Source: CAZSNT01 sp964607765 (GTDB taxonomy: Bacteria > Verrucomicrobiota > Lentisphaeria > Oligosphaerales > JABHEG01). Taken from it: a stretch of DNA of 47,130 nucleotides. The DNA is taken from the NCBI GenBank assembly GCA_964607765.1, contig CAZSNT010000073.1:1-47130 (forward strand), in the 5' to 3' direction. The notes under the pieces are model-generated. The model made no database searches and had not been told where the DNA came from. It worked only from the letters and a program-made list of their open reading frames with translations. Positions 27,175 through 36,300 of the stretch are shown piece after piece (the first letter of the stretch is position 1; every line of letters begins with the position of its first letter). Made by a program: the position numbers and the translations under genes.

Positions 27175-27576
27175 GACACTCACCCTCCACGTTCGATTCG
27201 CTACGCCGTCATTGGCGCCGTTGGCGCGTCACTCAATGTCATTGAATTAAGCGGCCGTTGGAGATTAGGGCGAAAGATTAAGGCGAAAGATCAAGGTGTT
27301 CCGACCCTCATCTTTTGCCCTCATCTTTCACCCTAATCTTCCGGGATGGCGACCAACTCCTTAACTCAACGACATTGGCGCGTCACTGGTCACTCGGCTG
27401 CACCGTCATTGGCGTCGTTGGCGCGTAATATAGAGGAAGTTAGGGCGTTTTCATTGTCTGCTCCCTGCCGGGCCTGGCCGCGTGTTGCGCTCGTGCGCGG
27501 CTCGCACGCGCCTTTTCCATGGTCAGGCGTTAGATTACCCAACAACCGATTAGCTCCAAGCGCGGAGGGAGACCGA
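27175..27576. other. Divergent intergenic region, repeat-filled
   Basis: This 402 bp region lies between the symporter (minus) and the SIS isomerase (plus). More than half is the palindromic repeat at 27206-27426. The remainder (27427-27576) contains GGAGGGA at 27564-27570, the ribosome-binding site of the isomerase gene. No clear promoter boxes were identified. An open frame running from 27346 into the isomerase gene passes through the repeat and is not treated as coding. Confidence 0.6.
27206..27426. repeat. 13 bp-unit palindromic repeat with flanking direct repeats
   Basis: Six 13 bp units run from 27263 to 27338. Three have the form GATTAGGGCGAAA on the plus strand (27263-27301) and three are their inverse (27300-27338), meeting at one centre. 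Outside them, CAATGTCATTGAATTAA (27234-27250) is inverted against TTAACTCAACGACATTG (27361-27377). The palindrome is flanked by a 13 bp direct repeat, TTGGCGCGTCACT (27221-27233 and 27375-27387). A 24 bp direct repeat with one mismatch lies at 27206-27229 and 27403-27426. It sits between divergent genes and has no coding capacity. Confidence 0.85.
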
Positions 27577-28179
27577 ATGATCGATATCAAGCAGCAGATG
27601 AGAGACACGCTGGCGCGGGAAGCGGCGGCCATCACGGCTGTCGAGGTGACGGACGCGTTTGAGTCGGCAGTTCTGACCATGCGCGACTGTCCCGGGAAGA
27701 TAGTGACAACCGGCATGGGCAAGGCCGGACACATCGCGCGCAAGTTTGCGGCTACTCTGTGTTCAACGGCGACGCCGGCGGACTTCATCCATCCGGCAGA
27801 GGCTGCGCACGGCGATCTCGGGCTGGTTGACACCGACGACTGTATCGTTGCGTTCTCCACCAGCGGGAAGTCCAATGAGGTGATCGAGATGCTCGAGCTG
27901 AGCCGCCATCTCGGTGTCGGACACATCATTGGTGTCACCTCGCATCCTGACTCACCGCTGCGTGACCTCAGTGACTTCGTCCTGGACATGGGCGTCATCG
28001 AAGAGGCGTGTCCCCTCGGCCTGACTCCTACCTCGAGTATCGCCGTGATGCTGGCCATCGGCGACGCGCTGGCTTTGGCGCTGATGCAGATCAAGGGAGT
28101 CACGCGGCAAGACTACGGGCTGCGACACCACGGCGGGTACCTGGGGCGCAAAGCTCGGACGGACAACCTGCCGTCGTGA
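27577..28179 (+). CDS. SIS-domain sugar-phosphate isomerase (KpsF/GutQ/KdsD-like, no CBS domains)
   Basis: A 200-residue protein made of one SIS domain. KIVTTGMGKAGHIARKFAAT, the HPAEAAHGDLG loop and AFSTSGKSNE match the arabinose-5-phosphate isomerase group, which makes the Kdo precursor arabinose 5-phosphate from ribulose 5-phosphate. Full-length KdsD/KpsF proteins (about 320 residues) carry two C-terminal CBS domains; here the protein stops after the SIS domain (GGYLGRKARTDNLPS). Short forms exist in several phyla, so this may be natural rather than truncated. ATG 27577 follows GGAGGGA by 6 bases; upstream in-frame codons are excluded because they lie in repeat DNA. No other Kdo or lipopolysaccharide genes are nearby. 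Confidence 0.9.
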   Translation: MIDIKQQMRDTLAREAAAITAVEVTDAFESAVLTMRDCPGKIVTTGMGKAGHIARKFAATLCSTATPADFIHPAEAAHGDLGLVDTDDCIVAFSTSGKSNEVIEMLELSRHLGVGHIIGVTSHPDSPLRDLSDFVLDMGVIEEACPLGLTPTSSIAVMLAIGDALALALMQIKGVTRQDYGLRHHGGYLGRKARTDNLPS

Positions 28180-28578
28180 GCCGGGCTGAGCCCCGGTCTG
28201 CTACCGCTGAACGACGCAGGCAGGGGCGCGGGATCGCCAAGACCACGATTGGCATCCCACGGTGCAGACCGTGCCGCCCTCGATTTGCCTGGACTGGCTG
28301 CACCACGATCCTGACCTACCGTAACCGGTCAGTCACGTGGGGCATCCGCGCGTTCCCCGTAGCCCGGCTCTCCTGAGCCGGGTGTGCTGCCGTGCCTCCG
28401 GATGGAGCGGAACGACAAGGGCACCCGGCTCGGGAGAGCCGGGCTACAGGGCTGCCACCCGCAACGGAGACATCACGCCCCACCTGTTTCCTGCTCTTGA
28501 CGCAGGGCCCAGGCCAGAGTATGGTGTTTAATCAGGAATAGTTCTCAAATAGTTCGTTTGGTTTGAAGGGGCCCGCAA
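28180..28578. other. Intergenic region with inverted-repeat element
   Basis: This 399 bp gap separates the SIS isomerase gene and the glycyl radical enzyme gene. It contains the second inverted-repeat element (28321-28476). A short hairpin CACGGT-GCAG-ACCGTG lies at about 28259-28274 without a T-run, so it is not a convincing terminator. GAAGGGG just before 28579 is the likely ribosome-binding site of the next gene. I see no small gene. Confidence 0.6.
28321..28476. mobile_element. Inverted-repeat miniature element, copy 2 (MITE-like)
   Basis: This 156 bp relative of the element at 23832-23989 starts GTAACCGGTCAG. Its core at 28359-28447 is 89 bp, exactly the core length of copy 1 (23871-23959), with inverted ends GTAGCCCGGCTC and GAGCCGGGCTAC. 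The shared centre includes TGCTGCCGTGCCTCCGGAT and GGAACGACAAGG. The right outer arm has decayed. Flanking octamers GACCTACC (28313-28320) and GCCCCACC (28477-28484) match at 6 of 8 positions, consistent with an old target duplication. It has no coding capacity. Confidence 0.72.
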
Positions 28579-30939
28579 ATGACCGGACGCGTTGAGAGAC
28601 TGCGGCAATTAAGCGTTGACACGAGACCGTACATCAGTGCTGAGCGCGCGGAGTTGCTGACGCGCTTCTATCGCACGAAGAGAGCACGCCAGGTTTCCGT
28701 GCCTGTCTGTCGCGCTCTGGCCTTTCGCTACCTGATGCAGCACCGCAGCATCTGCATCAACGACGGGGAACTGATCGTCGGCGAGCGCGGTCCGGCGCCG
28801 AAGGCCACGCCCACGTATCCCGAGCTGTGCTGTCACTCGGTCGATGACTTGGACGTACTCAATGCGCGGGAGCGCACTCCGTTCGTGGTCGACGAGGATG
28901 TTTTCGATGTTTACAGGCGCAGGATCATCCCGTTCTGGTCCGGCGGCACGATGCGCGAGTTGGTTTTCGGCTCGGTCAGCCAGGCGTGGCTCGATGCGTT
29001 CGACGCCGGTGTATTCACTGAGTTCATGGAACAGCGTGCTCCGGGGCACGCGATTCTCGACGACAAGATTTACCACCAGGGCTTTGTGGATGTCCAGGCA
29101 CGCATTGCCCGCAAGCAGCAAGAGCTTGATTGGCTCGGCGATCCGGACGCTTACGGCAAAAGCGAAGAGTTGAAGGCAATGGCTATCTGCGCCGAAGCGA
29201 TCGTACTGTTTGCCGAGCGCCACGCGGCGAAAGCAACAGAGCTTGCAGCCGCCGAGCCAGATCCCGTGCGCTGCGCTGAATTGCGTGAGATAGCGGACAT
29301 GTGCCGGCGTGTGCCGGGGCAGGCGCCGCGGTCGTTCCACGAAGCGCTGCAGTGCTATTGGTTCGTGCATCTGGGCGTCATCACCGAGCTGAACACGTGG
29401 GATTCATACAACCCGGGGCGGCTGGACCAGCATCTCTACCCGTTCTACGAGCGGGAAATAGCGGCAGGGACCTTGACGCGCGAGAAGGCCAGAGAGCTGC
29501 TTCAGTGCTTCTGGGTGAAGTTCAACAATCAGCCGGCGCCCCCGAAGGTCGATATCACCGAGGAGCAGAGCGGGACGTACCAGGACTTCGCCCTGATCAA
29601 CGTCGGCGGACTGACTCCGGACGGCGCGGACGCAGTCAACGACCTGTCCTATCTGATCCTGGAAGTGGTTGAAGAGATGCGGCTGATTCAGCCGAGCGCA
29701 TGTATCCAGTTCAGTCACCGCAATCCGCGCGCTTTCCTCGAACGCGCGTGTGAAGTAAGCCGCAGCGGGATCGGGCAGCCGTCCATGTTCAACACTGACG
29801 TCATCATCAAGGAGATGCTGCACGACGGCAAGACACTCGCCGATGCGCGGTCGGGCGGTCCGAGCGGCTGTGTCACGGTGAGCTCATTCGGCAAGGAAAG
29901 CTGCACGTTGACCGGCTACTTGAACTGGCCTAAGATCCTGGAGCTGGCTCTGCACAATGGCCGGGATCCCCAGACGGGTAAACAGTTGGGGCCCGAGACG
30001 GGCGACTTGACGCAGAGCCGGTCCTTTGAGGACGTCTTGGACGCTTACCGGATTCAGCTCAGGCACTTTGTCGACCTGAAGATCGAGGGCAACAACGTGA
30101 TCGAGCGGCTCTACGCCACGCGGATGCCGTGTCCGTTCATGTCGCTGATCATGGACGACTGTGTTGAGCGTGCGAGGGACTACCACGATGGCGGCGCCCG
30201 CTACAACCCGACCTACATCCAGGGCGTGGGCATGGGCACGACGACCGACGCACTGTCCGCCATCAAGCATCACGTGTTTGACGAGGCCGGCTTGAGTATG
30301 GGCGAGCTGCTGCAGACGCTCGCCCGTGACTTCGAAGGCGATGAGGCGCTGCGCCAGAAGCTGCGCAATCAGACCCCGTGTTACGGGAACGACGCGCCGG
30401 CAGCCGACGCGATTGCCGAGGACATCTTCGACTGCTACTACGAAGCTCTGAACGGACGACCCAACACGAAAGGCGGGCGGTATCGCGTGAATCTGCTGCC
30501 CACCACCGTGCACATCTATTTCGGCGCCGTCACCGGTGCACTGCCCAACGGTCGCAAGGCGGGCGAGACGGTCTCGGAAGGGATCTCCCCCACGCAGGGC
30601 GCGGACTCGCGCGGCCCGACTGCAGTCGTGAAGTCGGCGGCGTGCATCGACCATGCGCGCACGGGCGGCACGCTGCTGAACATGAAGTTCACTCCGGACG
30701 TATTGAGGGGCGCGGGCGTGTCGCGGCTGGCCGACCTGGTACACACCTACTTCGATCTGGGGGGGCACCACATCCAGTTCAACGTGGTGACGGCGCAGAC
30801 GCTGCGCAAGGCACAAAAGGCCCCGGAGAAATACCGCGACCTGATCGTGCGTGTGGCAGGCTACAGCGACTACTTCGTCGACATCGGCCGTGAACTGCAG
30901 GACGAGATCATCTCCCGCACCGAGCAGGAGGGATTCTGA
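28579..30939 (+). CDS. Glycyl radical enzyme (PFL2/HypD/CutC-like superfamily)
   Basis: A 786-residue enzyme of usual family length. The N-terminal PFL-like domain fills most of the protein. The active-site cysteine is C431 in SGGPSGCVTVSSFGKE, and the following LTGYLNWPKILELALHNG region is typical of the dehydratase/decarboxylase branch. The C-terminal glycyl radical loop is RVAGYSDYFVD with G761 as the radical site. Family members cleave or dehydrate substrates by a thiyl radical. Most eliminating and decarboxylating members have Glu two residues after the Cys (GCVE); here it is Thr (T433). No radical-SAM activating enzyme is encoded anywhere in this window. The ATG follows GAAGGGG. Substrate is unknown; strictly anaerobic function is expected from the family. 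Confidence 0.93.
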   Translation: MTGRVERLRQLSVDTRPYISAERAELLTRFYRTKRARQVSVPVCRALAFRYLMQHRSICINDGELIVGERGPAPKATPTYPELCCHSVDDLDVLNARERTPFVVDEDVFDVYRRRIIPFWSGGTMRELVFGSVSQAWLDAFDAGVFTEFMEQRAPGHAILDDKIYHQGFVDVQARIARKQQELDWLGDPDAYGKSEELKAMAICAEAIVLFAERHAAKATELAAAEPDPVRCAELREIADMCRRVPGQAPRSFHEALQCYWFVHLGVITELNTWDSYNPGRLDQHLYPFYEREIAAGTLTREKARELLQCFWVKFNNQPAPPKVDITEEQSGTYQDFALINVGGLTPDGADAVNDLSYLILEVVEEMRLIQPSACIQFSHRNPRAFLERACEVSRSGIGQPSMFNTDVIIKEMLHDGKTLADARSGGPSGCVTVSSFGKESCTLTGYLNWPKILELALHNGRDPQTGKQLGPETGDLTQSRSFEDVLDAYRIQLRHFVDLKIEGNNVIERLYATRMPCPFMSLIMDDCVERARDYHDGGARYNPTYIQGVGMGTTTDALSAIKHHVFDEAGLSMGELLQTLARDFEGDEALRQKLRNQTPCYGNDAPAADAIAEDIFDCYYEALNGRPNTKGGRYRVNLLPTTVHIYFGAVTGALPNGRKAGETVSEGISPTQGADSRGPTAVVKSAACIDHARTGGTLLNMKFTPDVLRGAGVSRLADLVHTYFDLGGHHIQFNVVTAQTLRKAQKAPEKYRDLIVRVAGYSDYFVDIGRELQDEIISRTEQEGF

Positions 30940-31084
30940 GATCTCGGAGTCTCCTCTCGGCACGTTTTGCGTTCCGCATTCCGCATCCGGTGTCCCCCTC
31001 CCTGTGCCAGGAACTTCCCGCGTGCCCTTCTGTCATACATGACATTGTCGAGCGAAGTAGTCATGATTGACAGGAGTATGCAGG

Positions 31085-33352
31085 ATGCAGCCTGTTTCCC
31101 ACTCACGCGCCGTTTGTTGGCGCTACCCGGCGAGGCGCTTTGGGCGCCAACGCCTGACGTTTGCGCCCCGCGTGTTGCTTGGGGCGCTGTTAGTGTTCGC
31201 CGGCCTGGGCGTATCGGCTCGGCAACCCACACCCGGTGCCGGAGTGATCAGGCAGACCATCGACGAGGACGGCTCGCCGCGCGCGTTCGTGCTGGAATTG
31301 CGCGCGCAAGACAGTGATGGGGATGCCGTCGTCTGGAGCATATCGGAGCAGGGCGCCCATGGTGTGGCCACGGTTGAGGGGGCGGGAGCCACCAGGAGTT
31401 TCCGGTACGACCCCGCCCCGGACTGGCACGGAGTCGACCGATTCACTATCCAGATCTCGGATGAGCGAGGCGGGGTGAACAGCGTCGATGTTGAGGTGAC
31501 GGTCGTGCCCCAGAACGACCCTCCGCGGAACACATCTGCCCCGACACTCAGCGGCACGCCGGAAGCAGGGCAGGAACTCGGTGTGGACCCCGGGCGTTGG
31601 GACGACGGTCGCGATGGCGGCGGGCGCAGTTTCCATCTCAGCTTCCAGTGGCAGGTAGCACGGCAACCCCTGGACAGCGCCGCGGTGAACGTCCCGGATG
31701 CCACCGGATGGACCTTTGGTGTCCGCGAGGAGCACACAGGCCTGTACATTCGAGTGGTCGTCACCGCAACCGAACAGGGCGCGGCGCCGCTGAGCGCACA
31801 GGCTGCGAGCGGCTTCTTCAAGGTCGGCAATGCCGCCCCCGTGTTCGTCCAAGTTGGCCCCGCTCCCCCTGAGCCGAGCGTTACTGTCAAGGAGGTGGTG
31901 TTCAGCGGCAACGAATCGATCCCAACCCCGGAGTTGCAGCCGCTGGTTGCTGATGTCGTGGGCCGTGACGTCACGCTGACAGAGCTGAAAGCAGCGTCCG
32001 ATGTGGTGACCGCCGAGTACAGGCGTCGGGACATGAGTTTGGCCAAAGCGTACGTGCCGGCGCAGGAGGTGGGTGGCGATGGTCGCGTCAAGTTCCAGGT
32101 TGTGGAGGGAAAGGCCGGCTGGATCTCAGTGGATGGCAACCACCTGTACTCGGAGGATTTCATACGCAAGCACATTGCGGCTGCCTTGTCGGACGGGCCT
32201 GTGAGCAACCGCCAGTTGGAGCGCGCCTTGTTGATTCTCAACGAGGAATACCGCGGGCTGAATGTCCAGACGGTTCTGAAACGAGGCCAGGAGCCAGGGA
32301 CGGTTGACATCCAGGCTCAAGTGGATGAAGAGAAGCGCTGGCGCGGCCACATCGGCTACAACAACTTCGGGTCGGAATCAGTGAGTCGGCATCGAATCCT
32401 GGTGGGGGCGGATGCAAACAACCTGCTCCTGGATGGCGATCTGCTGGCCTTGCTGGCAGTGTTGGGGGACGAGCCGGACGAGCTCGCCAACGGTGCCGTG
32501 ACTTACCGCGTGCCGCTGAATCACCTGGGCACGCAATTGGGCGTGCGCTTTGCAGCGGGTAGCTACGAGGTCAGCCAGGATTTTGTCGATTTGGGACTAG
32601 AGGGACAGAGCGTCAGTGGCGGCCTGTTCGTCACGCATCCGTTCATCAAGCAGCGCGCGCTCCGACTGTCGGGCGAGTTCGGGATTGAGGCAACGGATTC
32701 GCGGTACGACATCCTCCGTCAGACGGCCAGTTCCGATCGCATTCGCGCGGTCTATGCGAGCCTCATTGCATCCGGTTCGCACTGGGGCGGCGACACGTCA
32801 GCCATCCTGAACGTTACGCAGGGCTTGGGGGAATTTGCCGGAGGAATGGACGACGATGCAGAATCCCCGAGTCGCCCGGAGGCGAACAACAGTTTCACCC
32901 GCGCGACATTATCGCTCAATCGGCTCCAGCAGCTCTGTCGCTACGCGGCGCTTCTCGCCCGACTTGACGGGCAGCTTGCCTCCGACCCGTTGGTGGCCAG
33001 TCAAGAGTGGCAGATCGGCGGCGCACATTCGGTACGCGGCTACGCTCCGGGCGAAGTTACCGGTGATCAAGGTTTCCTTGCAAGCCTGGAGCTTCAGGTA
33101 ACGCCGTTTCCCAGCCGCCCTTACGGCATTGTCGCTTTCGTGGACCACGGCTACGCACGGCGTAAGGAAACGTTCATAGCCGAACCGGAGGACTTGGAGC
33201 TGACTGGCGCCGGCCTCGGGGTTCGCCTGGCACATGACCACCGGTTACTGAACGGGTCCTTGCGCCTGGATGTCGGCTGGCCTGTTGGGTCGGTCGACAG
33301 CAGCCTCGACAATGAGCCGAGTCTCTACCTGGCCACAGAACTGCGGTTCTGA
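31085..33352 (+). CDS. TpsB outer-membrane transporter (ShlB/FhaC/HecB-like) with N-terminal Ig-like domains
   Basis: A 755-residue outer-membrane pore of two-partner secretion. A long signal peptide has its core near residues 31-46 (LLGALLVFAGLGVSA). A cadherin-like domain follows at about 52-150 (DSDGDAVVWSISEQG, YDPAPDWHGVDRFTIQISD). A second Ig-like domain lies at about 150-255. Two POTRA-like domains span about 265-345 and 346-420, and a 16-strand-type barrel runs from about 421 to 755 and ends in Phe (LYLATELRF). The family normally begins with a short helix and two POTRAs (about 550-590 residues), so the 200 extra residues are unusual. ATG 31085 has AGGAG 8 bases upstream and replaces an earlier TTG at 31067. 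Its stop overlaps a possible start of the TpsA gene by one base (TGATG), so the two are coupled. Confidence 0.92.
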   Translation: MQPVSHSRAVCWRYPARRFGRQRLTFAPRVLLGALLVFAGLGVSARQPTPGAGVIRQTIDEDGSPRAFVLELRAQDSDGDAVVWSISEQGAHGVATVEGAGATRSFRYDPAPDWHGVDRFTIQISDERGGVNSVDVEVTVVPQNDPPRNTSAPTLSGTPEAGQELGVDPGRWDDGRDGGGRSFHLSFQWQVARQPLDSAAVNVPDATGWTFGVREEHTGLYIRVVVTATEQGAAPLSAQAASGFFKVGNAAPVFVQVGPAPPEPSVTVKEVVFSGNESIPTPELQPLVADVVGRDVTLTELKAASDVVTAEYRRRDMSLAKAYVPAQEVGGDGRVKFQVVEGKAGWISVDGNHLYSEDFIRKHIAAALSDGPVSNRQLERALLILNEEYRGLNVQTVLKRGQEPGTVDIQAQVDEEKRWRGHIGYNNFGSESVSRHRILVGADANNLLLDGDLLALLAVLGDEPDELANGAVTYRVPLNHLGTQLGVRFAAGSYEVSQDFVDLGLEGQSVSGGLFVTHPFIKQRALRLSGEFGIEATDSRYDILRQTASSDRIRAVYASLIASGSHWGGDTSAILNVTQGLGEFAGGMDDDAESPSRPEANNSFTRATLSLNRLQQLCRYAALLARLDGQLASDPLVASQEWQIGGAHSVRGYAPGEVTGDQGFLASLELQVTPFPSRPYGIVAFVDHGYARRKETFIAEPEDLELTGAGLGVRLAHDHRLLNGSLRLDVGWPVGSVDSSLDNEPSLYLATELRF

Positions 33353-33375
33353 TGCAGATTATGAAAGGCAACACT

Positions 33376-36300
33376 ATGCGTACGTTTGTCACAGGCATCG
33401 TTACGGGGTTTCTGCTTCTCCCGCTCCACCTTTGGGCAGCGCCGCAAGGCGGACAGGTGGTGGCTGGCCAGGCCACGATCAGACAGCAGGCGGCGACCAC
33501 GTCGATCCAGCAGATTTCCGGTAAAGCCATCATCAACTGGCAGGGCTTTGACATTGGCGCAAGCGAACTGGTGCAGTTCATGCAGCCGGGCGCTCAGTCG
33601 ATCGCGCTGAACCGTGTCCTGGGCGGCGATGCCACCCGGATTCTTGGTCAACTCAAGGCGAACGGCCGCGTCTTCATTGTCAATCCGCGCGGCGTCCTCT
33701 TCGGATCAGGGTCGAGCGTCGATGTCGCTGGTCTGCTGGCCACGACGCTGGACATCAGCGACACAGACTTCATGGATGGCAGTTTCCGGTTCAAGCAGGT
33801 CGAGGGAGCGGAAGCGTCGTTCGTCGTGAACGACGGGCGAATCAAGGCAGCCGAGAACGGGTTCGCTTTCCTGGTCGCACCTACGGTAGACAACCGGGGG
33901 CTGATTGTAGCCAGACTTGGCACCGTTGCCCTTGCTTCCGGCGACACGCTCACACTTGATTTCAAGGGCGACGGCTTGGTCACATACGCAGTGTCGGGCA
34001 AGTTGGTCGACCAGGTTGTGAGGAACAGCGGCTCCATCAGCAACCCTGGCGGCGAGATTGTACTCAGTGCAGACAGCGGCCCGGCCGTCCTGTCGTCCGT
34101 AGTGAACAACGGCGGCATCATTGAGGCGGAGTCCCTGGTGGAGCGTAACGGCAAGGTGGTGTTGGCCGGAGGGGATGGCGCCGTCTGGAATGACGGTGCT
34201 ATCAGTGTTTCCGGTGCTGAAAGCGGCGCTGCCGGCGGCGATGTTGAGATCAGCGGCCGGTTCGCAGGGACGGATGGAAGCATCGAGGCCGTCGGCATGG
34301 GCGCTGCAGACGGTGGCCGTGTGGTGGTCTCATCCGACCGCCACAGCCTGATTACGAGCAGCGCCACCGTCGACGTCAGCGGCGGCCAGACCGGCACGGG
34401 CGGTACCGTCGCAGTGTTCTCCGGCGGGCGCAGCACATTCAACGGCACCATTGGCGCGCGAGGCGGAAGCGAGGCTGGCGACGGCGGTTTCGTCGACGTC
34501 TCCAGTCCCGGCACAGTTGAGATCTTTGGTCAGGTCGACGCGACTGCTGCCAAAGGCAAGACGGGCACGCTGCTGATCGATCCGAAGAACATGGATGTCA
34601 ACGACGCCGGCGGTGCAGCCTACGCCAACGGCGCCAACAATCAGTTTGCGAACGACCCTGACGGGGCGGTCAGTAACCCGACAGTCATCACCGCGGCGAG
34701 CATCAACGGGCAGCTGGCGGACGTCGTGCTGCAGGCGAACACGGATGTCACGGTCACCTCAGCAATCAACATCGCCAATGCCGGCACGGGGTTGGCCATC
34801 CAGGCCGGTCGCTCCGTCTTGGTCAATGCCGATGTCACTACCAACAACGGCGCCATCGCGATCACCGCGAATGACCCGAACGCGCAGGCCGCGAACCGCG
34901 ACGCCGGCGCTGCCGAGATCACCATGGCCGGAGGAACCAGCGTGAATGCTGGGGCGGCCGACATCGCGCTGAGCATTTCCGCGAACGGGCACGGCGATGC
35001 GGGCGACATCACCGCACAGAACGTCACGAGCGGCGGCAATGTCATTCTCGATTCCGCCGGGGCCATCAACACTGGCGCGAACTTCGCAACCGGTGCGGCG
35101 AGCGTGTCCCTCACCGCGGACAGCGACGTGACCGCCAATGCCGACCTCAACGCCGGCGCTGTAACCGTCGCCGCCGGCCGCGCTGCCACGTTCAACGGTT
35201 CCATCACGAGCACGGGCCAAGTCAGCGTCGTCGCCAACGACTCGAACGCCCCCGCGGGAGGCGCCGGCGGCGACGCCGGCATCACCATGGCTGCGGGCAC
35301 CATCCTTGACGCCAACGCAGCAACAGTGCAGTTGACAGTCGATCCTACCGGACACAACACGCCTGGCGGCGTTTCGATCGATCGCGTCACCACCGACGGT
35401 TCGCTGACCATTGCCTCGTACGGCGCCATCACCGAGGCGGATGCCGACGATGACGTGGATCTGCGCGCGGGCATTCTGACTCTCGCGACCGCCGACCCGG
35501 CTGGGGCCATGATCGGCGCGCCGGGAACCGACGCAACGGACCCGATCGAGATTCACGTGGGGACCAGACTGGATATGACCACCGTGGGCGGGTATGCCGC
35601 CGTGCATCGACCCGGGTGGGATACGCTGGACTTCTTTGGCCCGGCCCCGGTGGACGACCCGCTGACCACCGAGATTGACGAAAGCAAGATCGTGGATTTC
35701 GGGCTCGGCACCGTCAATCTGGGTGACGCCACGCTGATCCTGACGGTCACCGACGGCAGCCTGCTGGACGCCAGCCCGGCTCCAGGAACTCCGAACGTCA
35801 CAGCCACGGGTGCGAATCTCGTCACTGAGGGCGGCGACGACGTCGTGGTTGCCGGCACGGTGCTGGGTAGCGACGGGAAGCGTGGCGGCACGATCGGCAC
35901 TGAGTTGGCGCCGATACGCACGGCGTTAGACATCCTCTCCGCTTCGTCGACGAACAGCAGCATCTTCATCAATGAGGCCGACGAGATCGTCCTCAGCACG
36001 GTCGAAGCAAAGCAGGAGGGGCGGGCGGCGAAACTTGGCGGCTCCGGCGTGATCGTCACCAACCTCAGGGGCGTGGCACTGACCGGCGCGAACAACGTGA
36101 ACGTCACGGCGGGGGGGAGCATCGGGGTGGATGTGGTCACGGCTACGAATAGAGCCGCGCTGACCAGCGGCGACACCATCTACGACACCAACCAGGAGTT
36201 GACCAATCTGACGGCGAGAGAGGTCATTCTCGCCGGCCCCGGCGGAGTGGGGCAGGAACCGGCTGACGAGGGGTTGGCTCTGGACATTTCCACAAACAAG

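Noticed and set aside
27346..27576. N-terminal extension of the SIS isomerase
   Set aside because: It starts inside the palindromic repeat; homology begins at ATG 27577, which has a strong ribosome-binding site.
28259..28274. Rho-independent terminator after the SIS isomerase gene
   Set aside because: A short hairpin is present but no T-run follows on either strand.
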